From contig JAHDLB010000034.1 in NCBI GenBank assembly GCA_018432315.1, positions 1 through 37,473 on the forward strand: a DNA stretch of 37,473 nucleotides, in the 5' to 3' direction. The notes beneath the pieces were generated by a model, which searched no databases, had not been told where the DNA came from, and worked only from the letters and a program-made list of their open reading frames with translations. Positions 23,947-29,760 of the stretch are shown one piece after another (position 1 is the stretch's first letter; each line of letters opens with the position of its first letter). A program made the position numbers and the translations under genes. The stretch comes from Anaerolineae bacterium (GTDB taxonomy: Bacteria; Chloroflexota; Anaerolineae; Aggregatilineales; Aggregatilineaceae).

Positions 23947-23974
23947 GCGCGCATTGGTCATGCGCGCCTTTTTT
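23947..23974 (+). terminator. Plus-oriented intrinsic terminator without a known plus-strand gene
   Basis: GCGCGCAT (23947-23954), loop TGGTC, ATGCGCGC (23960-23967), then CTTTTTT. The T-tract abuts the minus-strand stop codon of the DJ-1 gene, whose own transcript would read the hairpin without a T-tract. The orientation implies an RNA ending here from the left, but no supported coding gene lies there. Confidence 0.65.
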
Positions 23975-24573
23975 CATGGTTGGACCGGCTGCCAGTTGTA
24001 CTCCATGTGCGTCGCCGTCTCGACTGCCGCCGACGGGCTCAGCAGCCGCTGGACCACGTACAGCGCCGTGTCGATCCCCGCCGTGATCCCCGCCGAGGTG
24101 ATCACCTGCCCGTTGTCCACGAACCGGCGATCGCGCAGCACCCGGCAGTCCGGCGCGGATTCGGCCAGCTCGTCCAGCGAGGCGTGGTGTGTCGTCGCCT
24201 CCAGCCCATCGAGCAGCCCCGCCGCCGCCAGCAGCAGCGCCCCGGTGCAAACCGAGAGCACGATCTCCGCGTGTTTGGCCTGGCGTTTGATGAAGCCCGT
24301 CGTCTGGGCGTTGTTCCGCTCGTGCCGCGCCCCGAGCCCGCCGGGAACGATCAGGATGTCGGCCTGGATCGCGTTGCCGTAGGTGAAATCCGGGACGATG
24401 TGCAGCCCGCTGCGCGAGATGATGGGCGGCGAGCGCCGCTCGGCCACGGTCGTCACCGTGAACGGGACCGGCCCGGTTGCGCGCTGGCCGGTGATGGCGA
24501 ATACTTCCAGGGGTCCGGTGAAATCCAGGGCGTCGACGTCATCGAACAACATGATCAAAACGTTGCGCGCCAT
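23974..24573 (-). CDS. DJ-1/PfpI-family protein (isonitrile hydratase/GlxA N-terminal type)
   Basis: A 199-residue alpha/beta protein of the DJ-1/PfpI superfamily. The nucleophile elbow is Cys109 (VLSVCTGALLLAAAG) and the N-terminal acidic residue is Glu23 (DFTGPLEVFAI). The pattern VDALDFTGPLEVF plus ILIVPGGLGAR matches the branch that includes isonitrile hydratase and the sensor half of GlxA/AraC-like regulators, rather than PfpI proteases. No helix-turn-helix follows, so it is a stand-alone enzyme or chaperone-like protein. The substrate is unknown. GGGAG precedes the ATG. Its 3' end abuts a plus-oriented terminator. Confidence 0.88.
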   Translation of the reverse strand: MARNVLIMLFDDVDALDFTGPLEVFAITGQRATGPVPFTVTTVAERRSPPIISRSGLHIVPDFTYGNAIQADILIVPGGLGARHERNNAQTTGFIKRQAKHAEIVLSVCTGALLLAAAGLLDGLEATTHHASLDELAESAPDCRVLRDRRFVDNGQVITSAGITAGIDTALYVVQRLLSPSAAVETATHMEYNWQPVQP

Positions 24574-24709
24574 AAATACTCCCGATAAATATTAGTTAAG
24601 TGTGTGCAACAGGTTGCGCCACATGTTAACCGATTGTAACTATAATCCGGGATTTGGTAAAAAAGAAGGTGGCTCGGTCCTATTCGCGCCGCCGCACACC
24701 GCGCCGCCG

Positions 24710-24814
24710 CTACCGGAAGAAGTAGACCAGGGCCACCGCCAGCACGACCGGCAGCGCCACCGCGATGATCAGCAGCAGCGTCTCGACCCCGCGCGGCATC
24801 TCCTGCTTGCTCAC
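24710..24814 (-). CDS. 34-residue single-pass membrane peptide
   Basis: Starting at GTG 24814 the frame encodes 34 residues: a short polar N-terminus with both charges (SKQEMPRGVET), a hydrophobic helix of about 20 residues (LLLIIAVALPVVLAVALVYF), and a final Phe-Arg. GAGAGGAG lies about 7 bases upstream, a strong ribosome binding site. The start is 49 bases after the stop of the GntR-type regulator on the same strand, so the two are probably co-transcribed. It is too short for usual gene-finding cut-offs. No family was recognised. It could assist a membrane complex; the layout is like other one-helix accessory peptides. The 120 bases to DJ-1 show a plus-strand TATAAT (24641-24646) with no gene following. 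Confidence 0.65.
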   Translation of the reverse strand: MSKQEMPRGVETLLLIIAVALPVVLAVALVYFFR

Positions 24815-24863
24815 CAGGAACTCCTCTCACCAACCGGGTTTGTCATCTTGATTGTACCAGGAA

Positions 24864-25958
24864 TCACTCGATCCACTGCACCTGTCCCGTCGATCCGGCG
24901 TCGTAGCCGCCCAGCGCCGCGATGGCCTCCCCGGCCTCTCCGCTGGCGAACCAGCCGGCCAGCGCCTGCACCGGCGCGGAGTCCCACACCGGCGCGGGGA
25001 TCACGAGATCGTAGCGCTCGGTCGTCAGCGGCACGAAGTCCAGCCCGTAGGCCAGCGCGACCGTTTCGACGCCCAGCCCGGTCCCGGCATCGCCCTGGGC
25101 CACCGCGCGCGCCACCTCCGAATGGGTGGACACGGCGCGGTCGTAACCGTCGATCGCGTCCGCGTCGATCCCCAGCCGGTGGAGCTGCGCATCGAGCCAG
25201 ACGCGCGTCCCGGCCCCGCCCTGGCGGTTGATGAAGTGCAGGCCGGGCTGCGCCAGATCGGTCAGCTCCGCCAGCCCTGCCGGGTTGCCCGGCGGGACCA
25301 TCAGCCCCAGCCGCCGCTGCGCCACCGTCAGCAGGACCACCCGCCGCCCCGGCAAAAAGCGCCGCACGAACGGCGTGTTGTACGTATCCGTTTCGGCATC
25401 CCACAGGTGGCACCCGGCCAGGTCGGCCTCGTATTCGGCCAGCGCGATCAGCCCGCCCAGGCTGCCGGCGAAGGTGATGCGCAGCGTGTGGCCCGGCGCC
25501 AGGTCCGCAAAGTGGGCCGCGATCATCGCGATGGACGGATCGTGGCTGCCCACGAAACGCAGGGCCGGGCCGGTCGCTTCGGGCGGCGCTTCGGACACGG
25601 CCCGCCAGCGGTCGAGCGCCAGCCGCAGCGCCCCTTCGATCTCGCCGGGGGTATACCCGGCGGCCAGCGTGCTCAGCAGGAACGACTCCGCCTCGTGGAC
25701 CAGCGTGGCGCGGCGCAGCGGCGCGTGCGAATCGGGGAGCGTGCTCGCCGCGACGCGCGTGCCCTGCCCCGGTCGCCCCACCACCAGCCCCTGCTGGCTC
25801 AGCTCCTGGTAGGCCCGCTGGACGGTGCCCGGCGCGCAGTTCCACCGCTCGGACATCTCGCGCACCGGCGGCAGCTCGTCGCCGGGCTGGAGCGTCCCGT
25901 ACAGGATCGCCTGCCGGATCGTTTCCGCGATTTCGTGGTACAGCGGCGTTTTGTCCAT
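24864..25958 (-). CDS. GntR-family regulator fused to a periplasmic-binding-protein-like sensor domain
   Basis: A 364-residue cytosolic transcription factor. The winged-helix GntR domain occupies about 1-70 (TPLYHEIAETIRQAILYGTLQPGD; REMSERW; TVQRAYQELSQQGLV). From about residue 125 a type-2 binding-protein fold follows (LRFVGSHDPSIAMIA, GSLGGLIALAEYEADLAGCHLWD, FINRQGGAGTRVWLD). This fits the PBP_like domain (PF12727, from memory), also found in molybdopterin-related proteins. It probably senses a small ligand, perhaps an oxyanion. The ATG at 25958 is chosen because GntR similarity starts there; the frame is open 19 codons further. It is divergent from the two-domain binding protein, with repeated TTAATTG-type sites between them that overlap its own likely -10. 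Confidence 0.88.
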   Translation of the reverse strand: MDKTPLYHEIAETIRQAILYGTLQPGDELPPVREMSERWNCAPGTVQRAYQELSQQGLVVGRPGQGTRVAASTLPDSHAPLRRATLVHEAESFLLSTLAAGYTPGEIEGALRLALDRWRAVSEAPPEATGPALRFVGSHDPSIAMIAAHFADLAPGHTLRITFAGSLGGLIALAEYEADLAGCHLWDAETDTYNTPFVRRFLPGRRVVLLTVAQRRLGLMVPPGNPAGLAELTDLAQPGLHFINRQGGAGTRVWLDAQLHRLGIDADAIDGYDRAVSTHSEVARAVAQGDAGTGLGVETVALAYGLDFVPLTTERYDLVIPAPVWDSAPVQALAGWFASGEAGEAIAALGGYDAGSTGQVQWIE

Positions 25959-25987
25959 GCGCCTCGCTCCACTCCCACACACGACAC

Positions 25988-26071
25988 GGTTAATTGTACA
26001 GCACGCGCACGCCACAGCCTACCGGCCCGCGCCGGAACGCAGCGTGTTAATTGTAACATCTCAATTGACAC
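25988..26071. promoter_or_regulatory. Three TTAATTG-type sites, candidate operators of the GntR regulator
   Basis: GTTAATTGTA occurs at 25989-25998 and again at 26046-26055, 57 bases apart. A third, inverted and weaker copy (TGTCAATTGA, minus strand) lies at 26071-26062. The first contains TACAAT on the minus strand (25998-25993), a likely -10 of the regulator. The third overlaps the -35 of the divergent gene. This geometry suits autoregulation and control of the binding protein. Binding by this regulator is inference. Confidence 0.5.
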
Positions 26072-26093
26072 AACAAGACGTCCCTCTTATACT
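26065..26093 (+). promoter_or_regulatory. Strong promoter of the two-domain binding protein
   Basis: TTGACA (26065-26070), a 17-base spacer, TATACT (26088-26093): a perfect -35 and 5/6 -10 at ideal spacing, among the best promoters in the window. It leaves a ~60-base leader before the ATG at 26161. Confidence 0.8.
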
Positions 26094-26160
26094 CGATACC
26101 CGTTACCGGAACCCGCAGCCATGAAAAATGCACCTGCTTATTGTCGAGGAGAAAGCACCC

Positions 26161-27528
26161 ATGTTCAAACGATGGATCGTCATAGCGGTGAGCGTCGTGC
26201 TCGTCGCGGCCCCGATGGCGGGCCTTGTCCCGGCGCGCGCGCAGGACGCCGCGCTGAGCGTCCTCGCGCCGGAGTCCGCGCGGGATGCCGTCGAAGCCTG
26301 GGCGAGCGCCTTCGCCGGGGCCGACCTGGCGCTCGCGTTCGCCGAGTCCGGCGCGGCGGTGATCGAGGGGCTCAGCGACGCGGACATCGTGTTCTACGAT
26401 GATCCCGCGACCGAGATCGCGACCGACTGCGCGCTGGGGCGCGTGCACGTTCCCCTGCCCGATCTGGCCGCGCGCACGGTGGCCTGTGACGGCGAGCCCG
26501 GCCCGGACGCGGCGGCCTTTCTGGCATTCGCCGTTTCGCCGGACGGCCAGCAGATCGGTATCGACCTCGGCCTGCTGCCCGATGCCGTCGAGATCGTCGA
26601 CCAGGGCGGCGAGACCGTGAGCGTTCCCCAGCCGGTGCGGCGCATCGCTGCCGCTTACGGCGTGGGCACATTTTACGTCTACGCGGTGGGCGCTGCCGAT
26701 CGGCTGGTCGCCGCGGCCTACCTGGCCGTGCGCGACGAAACCAGCCAGGCGATCATGACGCGCATCGACCCCGACTTCCCCACCATCACCGGCGCCGTGT
26801 CGGTCATCGGGCAGAGCGAGACGAACATCGAAGAGCTGGCCGCGCTCCAGCCGGACCTGATCATGGCGAGCGCGCGCACCGGCTGGCTGGATGCCGCGAT
26901 AGAACTGGGCGTGCCGATCATGCGCTTCGAAGGCGAATCGCCGGAAGCCCTCAAGGACGCGATGAGCATGCTGGGCGCCGCGCTGGGACCCAACGCCACC
27001 TATCGCGCCGAGCAGTATAACGCCTACTACGACCGCGTCCTGGCGGACATCCTGGCCCAAACCGAGCTCATCGAGGACCGGGTATCGGTGTATATGTCCG
27101 GCACCGAGGCGCTGCGCGTCGCCAGCGGCGACATGTACCAGACGATGATGATCGAGGCGGCGGGCGCCGCCTCCGTCAGCGCGGAGCTGACCGGCTTCTG
27201 GAACGACGTAAACCTCGAACAGGTCGCCGTGTGGAATCCGGACGTGATCTTCTTCGTGCCCTATGGCGGGGCCAACGCCGAGGCGTTCCAAACCGAGGAA
27301 TGGGCGATCATCGACGCCGCGCAGCAGGGCCGCATCTACCGCGTGCCCAAGCTCACCGGCCCGTGGGACGCGCCGATCCCCGATTCGATCCTGGGCATCA
27401 TCTGGATGGCCCAGACGCTCTACCCCGACCAGGTGAGCCTGGACTGCGCGACCGAGGCCGAAACGTTCTACGACCTGTTTTACGACTACGCGATCCCCGA
27501 CGACGAGATCGCGATGGTCTGCGGCTGA
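26161..27528 (+). CDS. Exported binding protein: ModA-like half-domain fused to a FecB/BtuF-type domain
   Basis: A 455-residue secreted protein with a signal peptide (about 1-28, ending ARAQ) and no lipobox. Residues ~31-142 look like a shortened ModA-type binding domain: LSVLAPESARDAVEAWASAF, then ALAFAESGAA, ADIVFYDDP, and, after a skip, AFLAFAVSPDGQQIG and LGLLP. ModA normally needs ~230 residues; only segments forming lobe I seem kept. From ~145 a full Peripla_BP_2 domain follows (VEIVDQGGETVSVPQPVRRIAAAYG to YDLFYDYAIPD), the class that binds iron chelates, B12 or metal oxyanions. GGAGAAA precedes the ATG. No permease or ATPase gene is adjacent. It is driven by a strong promoter divergent from the GntR regulator. 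Ligand unknown. Confidence 0.8.
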   Translation: MFKRWIVIAVSVVLVAAPMAGLVPARAQDAALSVLAPESARDAVEAWASAFAGADLALAFAESGAAVIEGLSDADIVFYDDPATEIATDCALGRVHVPLPDLAARTVACDGEPGPDAAAFLAFAVSPDGQQIGIDLGLLPDAVEIVDQGGETVSVPQPVRRIAAAYGVGTFYVYAVGAADRLVAAAYLAVRDETSQAIMTRIDPDFPTITGAVSVIGQSETNIEELAALQPDLIMASARTGWLDAAIELGVPIMRFEGESPEALKDAMSMLGAALGPNATYRAEQYNAYYDRVLADILAQTELIEDRVSVYMSGTEALRVASGDMYQTMMIEAAGAASVSAELTGFWNDVNLEQVAVWNPDVIFFVPYGGANAEAFQTEEWAIIDAAQQGRIYRVPKLTGPWDAPIPDSILGIIWMAQTLYPDQVSLDCATEAETFYDLFYDYAIPDDEIAMVCG

Positions 27529-27555
27529 TCGCGGCCCAACTCCCAGCTAGACCAG

Positions 27556-27585
27556 CACGCCGGGCGCCCATCCGGCGTGTTTTTT
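27556..27585 (+). terminator. Intrinsic terminator of the two-domain binding protein
   Basis: CACGCCGG (27556-27563) and CCGGCGTG (27572-27579) with an 8-base loop, followed by TTTTTT (27580-27585). The T-tract overlaps the stop codon of the convergent HxlR gene. Confidence 0.85.
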
Positions 27586-27898
27586 ATGGGCCGTACCGCT
27601 CGCCGTACTCGCGCATGGCCTCGATGATGCCGCCCAGCGCGCGCCCCTTCTCGGTGAGCCGGTACTCCACGCGCGGCGGGATCTCGGCGTGAGCTTCGCG
27701 CGCAACCACGTCCGCCCCTTCGAGCATTTTCAGCCGTTGCGACAGCGTCTTGGGGCTGATCGCGCCCAGCGACGTCTGAAGCTCGCCAAAGCGGCGGCAG
27801 CGCTCCATCAGGTCGCGGATGATGAGCAGCGTCCACGTGTCGCCGATCAGGCGCGCCGTGCGGGCTATGGGACAATCGTCGTGAGATAGGGCTGTCAT
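27584..27898 (-). CDS. HxlR-family (DUF24) winged-helix regulator
   Basis: A 104-residue DNA-binding protein. The HxlR fold is clear: IGDTWTLLIIRDL, then FGELQTSLGAISPKTLSQRLKMLEGADVV as the recognition helix region, then the wing PPRVEYRLTEKG. Cys9, just before the first helix (HDDCPIARTARL), is at the position where YodB, CatR and HypR of Bacillus carry their redox-sensing Cys. Those regulators repress detoxification genes and respond to quinones and diamide. The gene is divergent from doxX with a 116-base gap, the layout of regulator and target. Operator candidates lie in that gap. Function is inferred from family and context. Confidence 0.9.
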   Translation of the reverse strand: MTALSHDDCPIARTARLIGDTWTLLIIRDLMERCRRFGELQTSLGAISPKTLSQRLKMLEGADVVAREAHAEIPPRVEYRLTEKGRALGGIIEAMREYGERYGP

Positions 27899-27918
27899 GG
27901 GCTGTGTCCTCTGTATGA

Positions 27919-27975
27919 ACTATACAAGATTATTTGCCAGATCGCCTCACATGCAATAGTATACATTATATAGTA
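27919..27975. promoter_or_regulatory. HxlR/DoxX divergent control region
   Basis: For doxX, TTGCCA (27934-27939), 17 bases and TAGTAT (27957-27962) form a fair promoter. The direct repeat ATAGTA occurs at 27956-27961 and 27970-27975, the first overlapping that -10. ACTATA (27919-27924) and TATAGT (27969-27974) are inverted copies; the former overlaps a minus-strand -10-like TATAGT. These are plausible regulator sites. Confidence 0.45.
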
Positions 27976-28014
27976 ACTTCCGTTTAGGAAGCATAATGCA
28001 AGGAGGCATTCGTC

Positions 28015-28404
28015 ATGGAAGAGGCATTGTTTCTGATCGGACGCATCATTGCAGGTGGATTCTACATCTTCAACGGCGCGAACCACTACATGAACCTCAA
28101 GGAAATGTCGGGTTTCGCCGAGGCTAAAGGCGTCCCTGTGCCGGCGCTGGCCACGCTGGTCACCGGCCTGATGATGATCGTGGGCGGGGCGAGCGTGCTG
28201 CTTGGCATCTATCCCGACGTGGGTGTGGCGCTGATCGTGGCGTTCCTGCTGCCGGCGGCGTTCATCATGCACAACTTCTGGGCCATCGACGATCCGCAGA
28301 TGAAGATGTTCCAGATGATCTTCTTCATGCGGAACCTGGGACTGGCCGGGTCGGCTCTGATGTTCCTGATGATCCCCGAGCCGTGGGAGCTGGCCCTGGG
28401 CTAA
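28015..28404 (+). CDS. DoxX-family membrane protein
   Basis: A 129-residue protein with four hydrophobic helices (about 5-20, 48-65, 70-88, 100-118) and the family pattern near the N-terminus (RIIAGGFYIFNGANHY) and FAEAKGVPVPALA. DoxX proteins are four-helix membrane proteins; some (such as CatD in Bacillus) are induced by quinone or electrophile stress. The divergent HxlR regulator supports a similar role. AGGAGG lies about 7 bases before the ATG. A terminator at 28426-28453 follows, so the gene is monocistronic. Biochemical activity is not established for this class. Confidence 0.88.
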   Translation: MEEALFLIGRIIAGGFYIFNGANHYMNLKEMSGFAEAKGVPVPALATLVTGLMMIVGGASVLLGIYPDVGVALIVAFLLPAAFIMHNFWAIDDPQMKMFQMIFFMRNLGLAGSALMFLMIPEPWELALG

Positions 28405-28425
28405 CCCGCACCGGCGCCACCCAGC

Positions 28426-28453
28426 GGGCCGGGTCTGTGACTCGGCCCTTTTT
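28426..28453 (+). terminator. Intrinsic terminator of doxX
   Basis: GGGCCGGGT (28426-28434) pairs with ACTCGGCCC (28440-28448) including one G-U pair, followed by TTTTT. It begins 21 bases after the stop codon. Confidence 0.8.
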
Positions 28454-28489
28454 CGTTGCCCCCACCTGCCCCTTGCCGCGCACCGAAAC

Positions 28490-28512
28490 TTCGCGGTAAG
28501 CTAATCCGCGAA
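28490..28512. promoter_or_regulatory. Inverted repeat upstream of the zinc-ribbon membrane protein
   Basis: TTCGCGG (28490-28496) and CCGCGAA (28506-28512) are perfect 7-bp arms with a 9-base A/T-rich centre, 44 bases before the ATG. A weak -10-like GATACAC lies downstream. The position suits an operator. Confidence 0.4.
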
Positions 28513-28555
28513 AACGGATACACTGTCACCCTCTCGGTCTACAAGGAAGGCACGC

Positions 28556-29662
28556 ATGGCTTCAGGCGACAGCCCCGCGACACCTCCCGGCGGGCGTCAC
28601 GGCGCGGGCACGTACCAGATGTTATGGGACTGCCGGTTTTGCGGCACGCAAAAACTGCTCGGGATCACCCATCGTCACTGCCCCAACTGCGGAGCGGCGC
28701 AAGACCCCGCCTGGCGTTACTTCCCCGCCGAGGAAGACATGGTCGCCGTCGAGGACCATCAGTACGTCGGCGCGGACAAAATCTGCCCGGCCTGCCAGCA
28801 GCCCAACAGCGCCGCCAGCACGTTCTGCTCGGAGTGCGGCGCGAACCTGGCGACGGGCGAAACCGTCCAGACCCAGGGCGAGCGCGCGATCGGCACCGGC
28901 AGCGCGGGCGCGGACACCCGCCGCGACGTGGTGAAGGATCAGTTCGTCGCCGAGATGGATCGCGTCGGGGCCGCCGAAGCCAGCCGCCCCGTGTTCCTGG
29001 GCCTGCGCAAAAACCAGTTGTGGATCGCCGCCGGGATCGTCGCGCTCGTGCTGATCGTCGCCGGGATCGTGTACGCCGTGTCGTACCGCAGCAGCGCCAC
29101 CGGCGAGGTCGTCCGGCTGACCTGGGAGCGCACCGTGTCCATCGAGGACTTCCAGCCGCGGGCCGGTTCGGGCTGGCGCGACAGCCTGCCCGGCGACGCC
29201 TACAGCCTGAGCTGCACCGAGCGCCAGCGCGGCACGCGCAAGGTCCCCGACGGGTCCCATGAAGAATGCCGCGACGTGGACCTGGGCGACGGCGCGTTTC
29301 GCCGCGAGTGCCGCACCGTGACGGATTACCGCGACGAACCGGTCTACGATACGTGGTGCAGCTACCGCGTCGACCGCTGGGACTATGCGCGCCAGGTGGC
29401 TTCGCAGGGCGAGGGCAAGTCGCCGCCCCCGGCGTGGCCGTCCTACCAGCTCGCGCAGGGCATCGGGCGCTATGGCGAGGAACGCGCGGCGGGCCAGGCC
29501 GAAAGCTACACCGTGCACTTCCGCGAGAGCGACGGCGACACCCACACCTGCACCTTCCGCGAGCAGGCCGACTGGGACCGGTACGACGTCGGGACGTCGG
29601 TCACGCTCAAGCTGACCATCACCGGCAAGCCGGACTGCGACACGCTGGCGCCGGCGAGCTGA
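28556..29662 (+). CDS. Membrane protein with two N-terminal zinc ribbons, function unknown
   Basis: A 368-residue protein. Two zinc ribbons face the cytosol: Cys26/29 with Cys42/45 (CRFCG, CPNCG) and Cys77/80 with Cys91/94 (CPACQ, CSECG). One membrane helix spans about 155-177 (WIAAGIVALVLIVAGIVYAV). The ~190-residue outside domain contains several Cys (LSCTERQ, ECRDV, ECRTVTDY, WCSYRVD, HTCTF, DCDTL) and many aromatic residues; no family was recognised. The zinc ribbons resemble those of bacterial membrane proteins that sense or bind partners in the cytosol. AAGGAAGG precedes the ATG. It is flanked by a terminator upstream and by the otsA promoter downstream, so it stands alone. The outside Cys may form disulfides. 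Confidence 0.75.
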   Translation: MASGDSPATPPGGRHGAGTYQMLWDCRFCGTQKLLGITHRHCPNCGAAQDPAWRYFPAEEDMVAVEDHQYVGADKICPACQQPNSAASTFCSECGANLATGETVQTQGERAIGTGSAGADTRRDVVKDQFVAEMDRVGAAEASRPVFLGLRKNQLWIAAGIVALVLIVAGIVYAVSYRSSATGEVVRLTWERTVSIEDFQPRAGSGWRDSLPGDAYSLSCTERQRGTRKVPDGSHEECRDVDLGDGAFRRECRTVTDYRDEPVYDTWCSYRVDRWDYARQVASQGEGKSPPPAWPSYQLAQGIGRYGEERAAGQAESYTVHFRESDGDTHTCTFREQADWDRYDVGTSVTLKLTITGKPDCDTLAPAS

Positions 29663-29716
29663 ACCGACCCGGTTGGCCGGGCGCGGTGAGGCGTTTCGGA
29701 CTGCCTATGTACGGCA

Positions 29717-29725
29717 TGTTATAAT
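29717..29725 (+). promoter_or_regulatory. Extended -10 promoter of otsA
   Basis: TGTTATAAT at 29717-29725 combines the TGn extension with a perfect TATAAT, 35 bases before the ATG. No good -35 is visible. Confidence 0.65.
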
Positions 29726-29760
29726 AGGATGTTGGACAAGGCCACAGAAAAGGACTATCC

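Noticed and set aside
23730-23954. 74-codon minus-strand frame starting near the repeat copy
   Set aside because: A moderate ribosome binding site precedes an inner ATG (23924), but the product is Arg/Cys-rich without a fold or family; probably a remnant or chance frame.
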